The notes beneath the pieces were generated by a model. It did not search any database. It was not told where the DNA came from and saw only the letters and a program-made list of their open reading frames with translations. From positions 248,001-312,000 of the forward strand of contig NZ_AUFP01000002.1 of assembly GCF_000426565.1 (NCBI RefSeq): a stretch of DNA of 64,000 bases, in the 5' to 3' direction. The translations under genes and the position numbers were made by a program. This document shows positions 26,601 through 34,429 of this stretch, one piece after another. The DNA comes from Segatella albensis DSM 11370 = JCM 12258. GTDB taxonomy: Bacteria; Bacteroidota; Bacteroidia; Bacteroidales; Bacteroidaceae. How positions within the stretch are numbered: position 1 is the stretch's first letter; every line of letters starts with the position of its first letter.

Positions 26601-28205
26601 ATTCTTCATCATCAACGGCCAGTTATGTTGCTGCGGGTTGCTACTCGTATTCTTCAGAGACTTTACAAGAAGCGTCTGACTGGCATCGGTATTCTCACTT
26701 GCAAATTCTCCAACCTTGTAGGTTTGTCCACCATAAGTGTATTCATAAGCAATACCCAAAACTTGGTCGGTTTGCAAAGATGCTTTCAAAGAAATGTAGC
26801 CTAAAGAACTATTTACGGTATATTCCGAAGGGGTAAGTTGTCGCGCATTGGCCACCTTCTCATAGTCTACGCCACCTGTCATCCCTTTCCCTTCAAGATA
26901 GTCAGCAACCTGATCGATATTTCTTACTTCAGGTACTCCTTGCAACTGGGAATAGATACCATCCGCATTTCTATTAGGGTTGCCATTTCCATTCGACACC
27001 TCTCCTAACGCTGGAATAGCTATAATATTTCGTGTATTAGATGTAGAACCTGATTTATTGGTCACCCATACCTCTACTCGATTGATGGTTATTCCCGAGG
27101 TAACCGTCGGGATGGTCTTCATATACCGATCGTAGTTATTACGGAAATAAGGATCCAAGAAGAAGTGTCGATTTTCCTCATAATTGGCTACATCGATATT
27201 GAAAGGTGTCATCTGGGTGCCACCTTTCGAGCTCACGCTCTTTGTGGAACTCTTCTTCTGAGAGGCTACCATCTGTAGTTTCAACTTACCGAATTGCATA
27301 TCTGTACGTAAGCCGAACAAACTGGTTGCGCCATTGACAAGAGACGAGTTGCTAGGAAAGGATATATTACCCGCCTCTATGAGTTTGATGATTTCATCTT
27401 CCTTACCGTCATATTTCAATTTCAGTTTCTGTGCATCAAAGTCAAAGGTTGCATCGGTGTTGTAATTCAGATTCATATTCACCTTGTCGCCCACCTTTCC
27501 GTTGACGTTCAGATTAATCTTCTCATCAAAATCAAGAGTGGTCGTTTTACGGTTGCGAATCGGAATTGACGGGTTATCGATATTCTTCGTCGTAGCGCCA
27601 AACTTGAGTTCTGCATTTCCTTGAGTTCTGATTCTCACACCTCCGGGACCGAATATCTTTTCTGCCGGTCCTAAATCGAAATGCATATCCGTGAAATCAA
27701 ACTTATCCTTACCTTTATTTTCCATAAAGGTTTGATTTTGTTTCTTAAACCAATCGTTACGTTGTTTACGTTCTGTCCATTTCAGATAATCCGCTGTCGT
27801 CATCATGATAGGAGTATTAATCCATGTTCCCCCCATCTTGCTGCCAATGATATATCGGTCAATAGAATCATTATAGACAACTTTCTGCATTAGGTTATCC
27901 GGTCGTCTCAGGTCTGCAGGATTCTGGTCCAGATCTTCTACGGTGATAGGTTGCGTTGGCTGGATTTTCCATCGCGGATGCAATAGTGAGTCCGGTATAG
28001 AATCTTCTTGATCCAAGATTGGCTGTTCTATGATATCCAAATCTTTAGAAACAGTCGTCTCTTTCTGACTTTCGCGCGTTTTCTTCTGAATACGACTTCG
28101 ACGACGTACCCTGTCATCCTGAAGATAAGGCATAGCAATAGCATAGGTACCGGTCAAGACCAGTATCAGCACGAATATGAAATTATGAAATCGCTTTACC
28201 TTCAT
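20679..28205 (-). CDS. sprA: SprA/Sov, type IX secretion outer-membrane translocon
   Basis: A 2508-residue protein, the usual size for SprA. It has a signal-type N-terminus (FIFVLILVLTGTYAIA), SprA-family segments such as FGPGGVRIRTQG, and strand-rich repeats through to the C-terminal SIKFSLTR. SprA forms the very large beta-barrel through which type IX cargo with conserved C-terminal domains crosses the outer membrane in Bacteroidetes. It is needed for gliding in flavobacteria and for secretion in Porphyromonas (Sov). It shares a transcription unit with ruvA (35-bp gap), a conserved neighbour pairing. The frame is intact throughout. Confidence 0.95.
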   Translation of the reverse strand: MKVKRFHNFIFVLILVLTGTYAIAMPYLQDDRVRRRSRIQKKTRESQKETTVSKDLDIIEQPILDQEDSIPDSLLHPRWKIQPTQPITVEDLDQNPADLRRPDNLMQKVVYNDSIDRYIIGSKMGGTWINTPIMMTTADYLKWTERKQRNDWFKKQNQTFMENKGKDKFDFTDMHFDLGPAEKIFGPGGVRIRTQGNAELKFGATTKNIDNPSIPIRNRKTTTLDFDEKINLNVNGKVGDKVNMNLNYNTDATFDFDAQKLKLKYDGKEDEIIKLIEAGNISFPSNSSLVNGATSLFGLRTDMQFGKLKLQMVASQKKSSTKSVSSKGGTQMTPFNIDVANYEENRHFFLDPYFRNNYDRYMKTIPTVTSGITINRVEVWVTNKSGSTSNTRNIIAIPALGEVSNGNGNPNRNADGIYSQLQGVPEVRNIDQVADYLEGKGMTGGVDYEKVANARQLTPSEYTVNSSLGYISLKASLQTDQVLGIAYEYTYGGQTYKVGEFASENTDASQTLLVKSLKNTSSNPQQHNWPLMMKNVYYLGSTVEKDKFKLDVKFQSDSAGVYLNYIPNVKVKEYPLIKLLGADRLDNNNKARSNGYFDYVDGYTVSDGRVFFPAAEPFGKYLYQALVNAGLSADEARKYSYTELYDSTKIVAKQLAEKDKYELVGQFRGTTANVISLGTYNIPSGSVRVTAGGITLTEGVDYSVDYSAGEVTILNQSLIDAGTAISATCESNNDYGQTRKTMFGVNWEYDFSKNLQLSGTLQHLREQALTTKVSMGEEPLNNTLWGVNINWKKESQWLTNMLNKIPFLHVTKPSQISFTGEFAQLIAHSAHNTQDNASYIDDFENTKNVIDVSTPTSWVLSSCPSVFAESKDKSGLTSGFNRSRMSWYNIDPLFTRRSSSLTPPHIKSDLDQLSNYMVREVYMSELYPDRDRSNYMGTTSTLPILNIAYYPNERGPYNFNVQDLKTDGSLANPTRHWGGMMRKLETTDFEAANIEYIEFWMMDPFVYTNAQSDANQYGGDFYINLGEVSEDILRDGKKFYESGMPVDGSNSWTTTQWGRIPTQPAVTYAFATSSGSRALQDVGFNGLTDAQEREFYKAVYLDQIQGKVNQAVFDSIYHDPAGDDYHYFRGTDWDEHHTSILDRYKYINNPQGNSPDSENNPERYDTSYKTTPDVEDINQDYTLNEYEQYYQYHIRLTPDQMQVGKGFIVDKRETHPTLRNGQQGNVTWYQFRIPLDQYSSKEGRINDFTSIRFMRLYLTRFQKPIVLRLANLDLVRGEWRVYNQNLSNTSGGTLEASAVSIEENSDKMPVNYILPPGIRREQDPTQPQLVESNEQSLSLVAKNLSKGEAKAVYKKTNLDLRQYKRIQMFVHANALDPNITGLEDKDMSVFIRLGSDYKSNYYEYDIPLSLTAWGKYNKQSLADCKKVWPEENMLDVPLCVFTQVKKERNRLCGLGNDLRTYSTYTDDKPNNKVTIVGNPSLGDIKTMIIGVRNNSGEQKSAEVWVNELRLMEYNNDGGWAANGVLNVQLSDFGTVNVHGKYVSEGFGGLEQGVNERSQDNEGTLQFTTNLELGKFFPDKAKVTAPLYYSVTKNKVKPKYNPMDTDMKLDDALDATSNKVERDSLESIVITKHTETNFSLSGVKIGIANKHHPMPYDPANFSFTYSHDHSYTSGETTIYEKEDNWKGMIDYSWTPIYKSWEPFRNFKNKWMEIFRRFGLNWLPQNVAFNSTMTRHYYELQERDLEAIENTSLPVNFDSQFLWNREFSLRWDLTKNLHMNFQSATHAEIEEPNSPVNKVLYADQYQAWKDSVWTSIRKLGKPLNYNQNFTLSYQLPLHLIPVFDWLHADANYNATYNWVRGVEIEEGKNFGNTIVSNRSLNVNGTFNLEKLYNHIPFLKAANERFNRSKSRSQLVAQDKRRRQQKQQDHLQKILPKNQKSFEKEITLLPDTMITIQHGKHSKRLNVMGKTSDGKVIRLHYRKIDDNHIKITNRVDSALKIKIIVTPKEPLDDQRWYKTSQMVARTLMMVRNVSISYRNQYSMSLSGFEPSIGKAFGQSHRGVLSPGLDFAFGFIDDDYIKKANEQGWLLNDTMLSCPASTNLIEDLQIRATLEPVHDLKIDLMASRNITTGRSIQFMYPGMPRTQTGAFAMTTISIGSAFESIGNATEGYHSKTFDKFVSLLPSFCDRVESQYIGTRYPSSVEGYAGKPYDKKLGGVDKYSSDVMIPAFLSAYTSMPGHSLELLPAVTRLLPNWTVRYSGLSKLPWFREKFKSFNINHAYRSIYSVGTYNSYSNFMAYMNGLGYIFDSANTPVPHSMFDISQVSIQESFSPLLGVDATFNNNMTARVEYRQTRNLSLSMTSVQLNEMQSKDWVVGLGYKVNDFNLFGFLEPRRRPVKVKRNQSNQADTSSDNRSTFNNRRSGVNRDLNLRLDFSFRRQASLTRDIATITSMASSGNTAIKLSFLADYTLNRLLTMSFYYDRQTNNPLLSSSSYPTTTQDFGLSIKFSLTR

Positions 28206-28240
28206 GGAAGGACATTCTGACTATAGATACGGACTCTACA

Positions 28241-28855
28241 TTACTTGATCATCTTCAATGCCATCTTCACCACCTGTTCTACAGGTAGATCTGGTTGTTC
28301 TTTCAAGATGCTGACAACGACCTTACTACTTGGAGCCGGTGAGAATCCCAACATCGTAAGTGCGGCAACAGCCTCATCCTTGATGCCAGTATTTACCATC
28401 TCCACACTTCCGCCATTAGCAGGAAGTTCATCAGCGATACCCAGACTTACAATCTTATCTCTAAGGTCCACGATGATACGTTGTGCCGTTTTCAGTCCTA
28501 TTCCTTTGACCGCTTTCAGCATCCTCTCATCTCCCGAGGAGATAACGCCACAGAGTTCGGCAGGAGAAATCGAGGATAATATCATGCGAGCCGTGTTTGC
28601 TCCTACTCCACTTACCGTTATCAGCAACCGATACAGCTCGCGTTCTTGCTTTGAATAAAAGCCATAAAGGGTAAAGTTATCATCACGACCACCTGCAACA
28701 AGAGATTCATGAACATAGAGTTTTACTTCTTTCTGCTTCTGAATAGCTGTGTAAGTATTCAATGATATGTTGAGTGCGTATCCTACACCCGCTGCCTCGA
28801 CAACTGCCAAAGCAGGGGTAACTTCTGTAAGTTCTCCTTTAATATATTCTATCAT
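28241..28855 (-). CDS. ruvA: Holliday junction branch migration protein RuvA
   Basis: A 204-residue protein with an N-terminal OB fold ([26 protein letters not shown]), helix-hairpin-helix motifs ([14 protein letters not shown] and [16 protein letters not shown]) and a C-terminal RuvB-binding helical domain ([13 protein letters not shown]). RuvA binds four-way junctions and works with RuvB. It is upstream of sprA in the same unit. Confidence 0.96.
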   Translation of the reverse strand: MIEYIKGELTEVTPALAVVEAAGVGYALNISLNTYTAIQKQKEVKLYVHESLVAGGRDDNFTLYGFYSKQERELYRLLITVSGVGANTARMILSSISPAELCGVISSGDERMLKAVKGIGLKTAQRIIVDLRDKIVSLGIADELPANGGSVEMVNTGIKDEAVAALTMLGFSPAPSSKVVVSILKEQPDLPVEQVVKMALKMIK

Positions 28856-29040
28856 AACCGATTATTTTTTATCGTCATATATACCTTATTATAACGCATG
28901 AGGGGCAAATGTTATTGTATTTCGGGTCAAATAGACAGGATATTTAATATAGCAGAACCAGAATGCTTACAGTTTGTTACTTTTTGCAAGTTTTTAGATA
29001 AAAAAGATGGTAATATGATAATTATTTCGACAGAAAAATG

Positions 29041-29048
29041 TATTTTTG
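29041..29048 (+). promoter_or_regulatory. -7 box of ddh
   Basis: TATTTTTG, an exact TAnnTTTG match, about 77 bp upstream of the ATG at 29125. No clear -33 element was found at standard spacing. Confidence 0.5.
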
Positions 29049-29124
29049 CATCGGACGAATAAAATTTATGTCAGCATAGACTGAACCTATAAAAGGATTT
29101 TAAGACTTAAACACATAAAAAATT

Positions 29125-30024
29125 ATGAAGAAAATTAGAGCTGCCGTAGTAGGTTACGGTAACATTGGACACTATAGTGTCGAGGCACTAGAAGCTGCAC
29201 CTGATTTCGAAATCGCAGGTATCGTACGTCGTCAGGGCGATAGCAACAAACCAGCAGAACTTGCTCAGTATGATGTTGTTGACGATATCGCAAAACTAAA
29301 AGATGTTGACGTTGCTATCCTTGCAACTCCAACTCGTAGCTGCCCTGAATATGCAGAGAAGATTACCAAGTTGGGCATCAATACTGTTGATAGTTTCGAT
29401 ATCCACACTTCAATCCTTGACTATCGTACCAAGCAGATGGCAAACAACAAGGCTACAAATACTGTAAGTGTCATCTCTGCAGGATGGGATCCAGGTTCTG
29501 ACTCTATCGTACGTGTACTCATGCAGAGTCTTGCTCCTAAGGGTCTTACCTATACCAACTTCGGTCCTGGTATGTCTATGGGGCACTCTGTATGTGTTCG
29601 TAGTAAGAAGGGTGTAAAGAATGCTCTTTCTGTTACCATTCCATTGGGTGAGAGCATTCACCGTCGTATGGTCTATGTTGAGCTCGAGGATGGCGCAAAA
29701 CTAGAGGATGTAACTGCTGAAATCAAGGCTGATCCTTATTTCGCTAGCGATGAGACTCATGTATTCGCTGTTTCTTCTGTAGATGACGTTCGCGATATGG
29801 GTCACGGTGTAAACTTAGTACGTAAGGGTGTTTCTGGTAAGACTCCTAACCAGCGTATGGAATTCAACATGAGCATCAACAACCCTGCTCTTACAGCTCA
29901 GGTTCTTGTTAATGTGGCTCGTGCTTCTATGCGTCTGCAACCTGGATGCTACACAATGCCTGAAATCCCTGTTATCGATATGCTTCCAGGTAGCCGTGAG
30001 GAAATCGTTGCTACTTTAGTATAA
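29125..30024 (+). CDS. ddh: meso-diaminopimelate dehydrogenase
   Basis: A 299-residue NADPH-dependent enzyme that forms meso-diaminopimelate directly from tetrahydrodipicolinate, supplying lysine and peptidoglycan. The Rossmann motif VVGYGNIGHYSVEAL, the LATPTRSCPEYAEKI and NTVDSFDIH substrate segments, and the SAGWDPGSDSIVR block match the Ddh family. It stands alone between its own promoter and a strong terminator. Confidence 0.93.
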   Translation: MKKIRAAVVGYGNIGHYSVEALEAAPDFEIAGIVRRQGDSNKPAELAQYDVVDDIAKLKDVDVAILATPTRSCPEYAEKITKLGINTVDSFDIHTSILDYRTKQMANNKATNTVSVISAGWDPGSDSIVRVLMQSLAPKGLTYTNFGPGMSMGHSVCVRSKKGVKNALSVTIPLGESIHRRMVYVELEDGAKLEDVTAEIKADPYFASDETHVFAVSSVDDVRDMGHGVNLVRKGVSGKTPNQRMEFNMSINNPALTAQVLVNVARASMRLQPGCYTMPEIPVIDMLPGSREEIVATLV

Positions 30025-30062
30025 GATTTACGAATCGAAGAATTATTTAGCATCTCTGCTAA

Positions 30063-30098
30063 ATAAAAAAGGCTTGCAATTCGTTGCAAGCCTTTTCT
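30063..30098. terminator. Bidirectional terminator between ddh and FMN-binding gene
   Basis: GGCTTGCAA (30071-30079), loop TTCG, TTGCAAGCC (30084-30092), with a run of six A before and TTTTCT after. The 9-bp stem with a UUCG tetraloop and T-runs on both strands serves both convergent genes. Confidence 0.9.
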
Positions 30099-30107
30099 AT
30101 TCATATA

Positions 30108-30503
30108 TCATTTGTGGGTCTTATAATATTCCAATCCCAACTGAACATTTTTCTTTAGTGCGTTACTAGAATATGTGGCTCCGGTGACGCCATCAACATT
30201 CATCTTGGCAGCCTTAGCAACTGACTTACCTTCATATTTGCCAAGAAGTGTCTTAGCCTTTGCAAAGAATTTAGGAGTCTCACGATTCTGCAAAGCCTCA
30301 ACCTTTACCACCTTGTTCTTGCGGATATAGATTTTCAAAGGGGTATTTCCTTTAAAACCTCTTACACCTTTACCAATAGTTCTGGTATTTACGATAGTTG
30401 TGTCACCTTCATGGGTGATCGTTTCATCACCAGGCATCATACTCAACAACATTGCAGAACCTGCCACAACAACTGCGGCAGAAAAAAACTTTATACCTTT
30501 CAT
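30108..30503 (-). CDS. FMN-binding domain protein
   Basis: About 131 residues: a signal/anchor segment (MKGIKFFSAAVVVAGSAMLLS) and an FMN_bind domain with the conserved VDGVTGATYSS motif, where a Ser/Thr can carry covalent FMN as in RnfG/NqrC. The domain is small and unfused, as in several Bacteroidales envelope proteins; its redox partner is unknown. Although the frame stays open to 30743, a -7 box at 30526-30533 places the transcript start near 30520, so only the ATGs at 30515 and 30503 are possible. The latter has AAAGG just before it and is preferred. Confidence 0.8.
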   Translation of the reverse strand: MKGIKFFSAAVVVAGSAMLLSMMPGDETITHEGDTTIVNTRTIGKGVRGFKGNTPLKIYIRKNKVVKVEALQNRETPKFFAKAKTLLGKYEGKSVAKAAKMNVDGVTGATYSSNALKKNVQLGLEYYKTHK

Positions 30504-30525
30504 ACCTTTATACATTATTCGACTG

Positions 30526-30533
30526 CAAAGATA
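30526..30533 (-). promoter_or_regulatory. -7 box of FMN-binding gene
   Basis: TATCTTTG on the minus strand. It decides the start of the downstream gene because the longer frame extends upstream of it. Confidence 0.55.
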
Positions 30534-30653
30534 AATAAAATGCCATATACCTTGCATGTTTCTATACTCTATTTTACCATGTTTTAACCTATTTTGGTAC
30601 TTTACACAAAGTATTAGATACAAATATGTAGTATCGTCTAATCCTATTTTTCT

Positions 30654-30661
30654 TATCTTTG
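30654..30661 (+). promoter_or_regulatory. -7 box of GH5 gene
   Basis: TATCTTTG immediately upstream of the ATG at 30681, giving a leader of about 14 nt. Confidence 0.55.
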
Positions 30662-30680
30662 CAGGGTAAAATCTAAAATC

Positions 30681-32813
30681 ATGAAAAAGAATTTTGTACT
30701 CGTATGTTTTTCTCTGCTTATGGCGGCAAACTGTTTTGCACAATATCGGCCTTTAGCAGACTTACACGTCGATGGAAGACATCTAAAAGATGACAAAGGG
30801 CACATCGTTGTGCTCCATGGGGTTATGGATACTCCTAGTCAGTACTTCAACAATCGTAGATGGACTAGTTATTGGGCACCCTACGACGATAACATCGTAG
30901 AACCTTGCCTTAATTATTTCAATAAGATATATTCTGCCATCACAGATAACAAACAGGGGGCTTACTGTGATGTGTTCAGATTGCACCTCGACCCTTGTTG
31001 GACAAATACACCCGGAGCTCACGTAAATGGAGAAGCTGATATTTCGGGATTTAGCGAGGAGCGTTTTCTGCATTTCCTAGATAAACTCTATGTGCCTTTG
31101 ATCAAGAGTGGAAACGAACACGGACTCTATGTTGTCGTTCGCCCTCCTGGGGTTTGTCCTCAAAATATACAGATAGATGGAGAATACCAAAAATATCTGT
31201 TGAATGTATGGGATAAGTTCACAAAGAATGAATATGTACTTGCCAACTCCGGAAAGGTTGGTATCGAGTTGGCCAACGAACCTGTTTCCATCGTCGACAA
31301 AGATGGTTTGCAATCGGGTAAGAACCTTCATGATTTCTTCCAACCTATCGTTGATAAGATCCGCGAAAACGGCTTCAAAGGTATCATCTGGGTTCCGGGA
31401 ACCGGATGGCAAGCAAACTACGAAGGTTATGCCGTACATCCTATTACCGACAAACTGAAGAATATCGGTTATGCCGTACACGATTACGTGGGGTGGTACG
31501 GAAGTGACGAGAAGAATCCAAACCCTGAAGGAGTCATCAAACAGTTCAAGAAACAGGTGCCTATAGTGGAAACCAATCCTATCATGATAACAGAGGTAGA
31601 TTGGAGTCCGCAAGTTTCTAACTTTGACGAGAATGATCCTTCCACCTATCATGTCAATGAGCATAATGAGAAGGTGCCTAACAACCTTGGCACATGGGCC
31701 ACAGGAACAACAAGCAAATGGGGTAATGCTTATAAGGAGTTGATCGACCATTATGGTAACATCTCGATGACCCTCTCCGGCTCAGGGTGTTATTTCGATA
31801 TTGACAAATATCTACAAGATGGTACCGTGGAACCTGCCTTCAGTCATGTGGCAGGTGGCAACGAGGCTTGTGGCGTAACTTGTATGAAATGGTATAAGGA
31901 ATATGCTGAAGATAACTTAAAACGACAGAACGACACGAATACCAATGCTGATGATCGTATCATGACAGCCGTCAAAGCTGATGTCAACAATTGTGATCTG
32001 ATAAGAAGCAACTGTCGACGTGTGTATATCACAGCAACATCGAAATCTGGTAAGCAGATCGATATTACCAATGAATGTGAGATTTCAAGTAGTAACCCTA
32101 ACATCATCGATTATAATGGTTATGGTCTTCTGGCCTTGTATGATGGTGAATGTAACGTTACTTACAAATATACAGATGCATCCAACAAGGAATTCAAGGT
32201 CGATATTCCATGCTCTGTGACAACTTTCCCGTTAAAGAACGGAATGTTGGATCCTAGCATTTTTGGTAATGGTTCTTTCAACGAGAGTACCGGAGAATTG
32301 ATTACGGCACAGTATGGACTCGGAGGATGGAAATATACCACAGGACTTGATATCTCTGATTATAACTATCTCACAGTAGAACTAAAGGAACCTAATAACA
32401 GTTGGGGATTTTCTTTCCACCTTTTCGACTCTGACAATTGCTGGGCACCTTCTTACACTCAGGAATTTAACGGAGCGACAAGTATAAAGATTGACCTGCA
32501 TAAGATGTATACGACTCAGAAAGTCAATCAGGACGGAAAGGAGATTGAAAAGACTATCAAGATCAATCCTGCCAATATTGGTATCGCCGCATTCTGGACA
32601 GTCGGAAATTCTCCCGTATACATCCAAGGGGTATATCTTAGCAAGGATGGTACGACTGCTATCGCTAAACTCGACGACAAGGGCATACACGAAATCGCGA
32701 ACATCAAATATTACTCTTTAGACGGCAAACTGATTGACGCAAACTATCAGGGAATAAAGATAAAGAGAATAACCTATAAGGATGGAAAGACAGAAAGCTA
32801 TAAATGCAGATAG
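30681..32813 (+). CDS. Glycoside hydrolase family 5-like secreted enzyme
   Basis: A 710-residue protein with a signal peptide (…MAANCFAQ). The catalytic domain spans about 25-400: VLHGVMDTPS, the acid/base E200 in IELANEP and the nucleophile E305 in IMITEVDWSP, the two glutamates typical of GH5 (clan GH-A). About 425-520 is a possible Ig-like domain, and about 540-660 a jelly-roll-like segment (WKYTTGLDISDYNYLTVEL, NSWGFSFHLFD) that may bind carbohydrate. The end (YYSLDGKLIDANYQGIKIKR) looks like a Prevotella C-terminal secretion signal, which would use the SprA system. The substrate (beta-glucan, mannan or other) cannot be read from sequence. It has its own promoter and terminator and no SusCD neighbours. 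Confidence 0.82.
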   Translation: MKKNFVLVCFSLLMAANCFAQYRPLADLHVDGRHLKDDKGHIVVLHGVMDTPSQYFNNRRWTSYWAPYDDNIVEPCLNYFNKIYSAITDNKQGAYCDVFRLHLDPCWTNTPGAHVNGEADISGFSEERFLHFLDKLYVPLIKSGNEHGLYVVVRPPGVCPQNIQIDGEYQKYLLNVWDKFTKNEYVLANSGKVGIELANEPVSIVDKDGLQSGKNLHDFFQPIVDKIRENGFKGIIWVPGTGWQANYEGYAVHPITDKLKNIGYAVHDYVGWYGSDEKNPNPEGVIKQFKKQVPIVETNPIMITEVDWSPQVSNFDENDPSTYHVNEHNEKVPNNLGTWATGTTSKWGNAYKELIDHYGNISMTLSGSGCYFDIDKYLQDGTVEPAFSHVAGGNEACGVTCMKWYKEYAEDNLKRQNDTNTNADDRIMTAVKADVNNCDLIRSNCRRVYITATSKSGKQIDITNECEISSSNPNIIDYNGYGLLALYDGECNVTYKYTDASNKEFKVDIPCSVTTFPLKNGMLDPSIFGNGSFNESTGELITAQYGLGGWKYTTGLDISDYNYLTVELKEPNNSWGFSFHLFDSDNCWAPSYTQEFNGATSIKIDLHKMYTTQKVNQDGKEIEKTIKINPANIGIAAFWTVGNSPVYIQGVYLSKDGTTAIAKLDDKGIHEIANIKYYSLDGKLIDANYQGIKIKRITYKDGKTESYKCR

Positions 32814-32850
32814 TTCACCCAAACGCTTCGATAGATGAATTATATGAAAG

Positions 32851-32900
32851 ACGGGAACCGCATTAGTTGTGGTTCCCGTTGATTTTGGTCTTTTATTTTT
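32851..32900. terminator. Terminator between GH5 and pepC-like gene
   Basis: ACGGGAACC (32851-32859) pairs with GGTTCCCGT (32871-32879), with adjacent CGCA/TGTG extending the stem. A T-rich tract follows on the plus strand. Confidence 0.75.
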
Positions 32901-32932
32901 TACACGCTATAAGAGCTCTTATAACTTCTATA

Positions 32933-34339
32933 TTATTTATCCTCAGCAAACAAAGGATCCTCCGGTGTGACCATGATTGGTTTCTGATCGAATTGCTTCA
33001 GGATGTCACGATCAGCAAACTTCTTATCAACGACCAATCGAAACATGTATTCATTAAACCAACGGTTGCTCATGATCAGATAACCTTTATGACCGTAATC
33101 CGGACCCCAACTGTTCTCTACCTTCCACTTCAGTGGTTTGCCTGCAGCATCCAAATCTACAGCGGTAAGTGTCATCGCATGAGTAGAACCACTATCGAAG
33201 GTTGAGATGCGCTCTGCCTTGTTCATTGGGAATGATGTACCGAACATACTTCCATAATCATAGTTTTCGGTATCACAATAGCCACGCTTACGGTCCAACT
33301 GCTTACCAACATCATAACTGCTATACATCTTTCTACCGGCCTTCAACGAATTAATTGCCAATTTAGCAATCTCTTCCATAGGAAGGTTCAGATACTTCCA
33401 GTTATGTCCATCATAGGTATGACGATCGTATTCCACCTCATAGGTTTTATGATAAGGATGACGAGGATCATTCATGACCATGATGAAACTGCCATTCAAC
33501 TTATCACCTATGGTTTCCTTATAGAATTCCTTCGGGGTATATGTCTTAGCTTCGCCTACAGCCTTACCATCTTTATCACGGAACTGATAGGTAAAGGTTT
33601 TGACCGGTTCACCAAGTGTTAGGGTCAGCATACGATAGATGACAGCCAAGTATTCTGTTTTCTTGGCATTAATAGCATCCTTACTCTTTCCTTCGTTCTT
33701 CATCTTGCGAAGAGCCAATCCGAACTCACGAAGTTTACTGGATATCAGAGCACTCATCTTACTGGTGTTGTCACTACTGTAAGTTTCAGGCATCACACTC
33801 TTTGGAACAAGTCCATATTTGTCTGCAAGGTCTGCCACACCACAGAAAGTACCACCATCATTAAGTGGATGATGGAAAAAGAACTGTACACGCGTATCAT
33901 CCAATGGTTTGTCGGCACAGTCAATGACTCCCTGAAGCATCAAGTTTGCCTTCTCCAACTGATCCCAGAAGAAAAGATAATCCTGAGAATACTCTACGAC
34001 ACGTTTCTGCTTATCCTTCAAAGCGAAATCACTACGTAACACATTCAAGCCACTAAACAACCAGCAACGACCGCTACTTTGCTGATCCATGATACTCTGT
34101 GAAGGAGTCTCAATACTGAAATGCGTATCAAAAGCAATCTGATTGGAATGATTCTTTGTCAAGTCATCAATCTTATTACCCGCAATAGCATTGAACAAAG
34201 CCTTATTCGCGATAGAAGAAGGCTGTCCTGTCTCTATCTTCTCTATCATCTTCTGAGAGATGCCTCCCTCTTTAGTCTGTGCATCCATGGCGCCTGTCAC
34301 AGCGATCAACGCACTCATCACTAAAACTTTCTTATTCAT
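32933..34339 (-). CDS. C1B cysteine peptidase (aminopeptidase C/bleomycin hydrolase type)
   Basis: A 468-residue protein with a cleavable signal peptide (…AVTGAMDAQT). The catalytic triad of papain-like C1B enzymes is visible: QQSSGRCWLFSGLNVLR (Gln and Cys), SGSTHAMTLTAVD (His) and KVENSWGPDYG (Asn). The family is usually cytosolic, but exported versions are common in Bacteroidales, where they degrade peptides in the periplasm or outside. It shares a compact divergent promoter region with dxs. Confidence 0.88.
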   Translation of the reverse strand: MNKKVLVMSALIAVTGAMDAQTKEGGISQKMIEKIETGQPSSIANKALFNAIAGNKIDDLTKNHSNQIAFDTHFSIETPSQSIMDQQSSGRCWLFSGLNVLRSDFALKDKQKRVVEYSQDYLFFWDQLEKANLMLQGVIDCADKPLDDTRVQFFFHHPLNDGGTFCGVADLADKYGLVPKSVMPETYSSDNTSKMSALISSKLREFGLALRKMKNEGKSKDAINAKKTEYLAVIYRMLTLTLGEPVKTFTYQFRDKDGKAVGEAKTYTPKEFYKETIGDKLNGSFIMVMNDPRHPYHKTYEVEYDRHTYDGHNWKYLNLPMEEIAKLAINSLKAGRKMYSSYDVGKQLDRKRGYCDTENYDYGSMFGTSFPMNKAERISTFDSGSTHAMTLTAVDLDAAGKPLKWKVENSWGPDYGHKGYLIMSNRWFNEYMFRLVVDKKFADRDILKQFDQKPIMVTPEDPLFAEDK

Positions 34340-34372
34340 AAAGGTTATATCAAGTAGATTTTTTAATTATTG

Positions 34373-34406
34373 TTGCAAAGATACAAAAAAAGTCGTATCT
34401 TTGCAA
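34373..34406. promoter_or_regulatory. Symmetric divergent promoters of pepC-like gene and dxs
   Basis: TTGCAAAGATAC (34373-34384) and GTATCTTTGCAA (34395-34406) are perfect 12-bp inverted arms. Each arm contains a -7 box: TATCTTTG on the minus strand (34376-34383) and on the plus strand (34396-34403). The two boxes are only 12 bp apart, so polymerases bound at the two promoters should overlap. Confidence 0.65.
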
Positions 34407-34429
34407 AGTTATCATGATGAATATTAAAA

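Noticed and set aside
20679..28205. Many short plus-strand frames inside the sprA region
   Set aside because: All are shadows of one intact 2508-codon gene.
30504..30743. Longer N-terminus for the FMN-binding protein
   Set aside because: It passes through that gene's own -7 box and the promoter of the divergent GH5 gene; the residues before the signal peptide are not protein-like.
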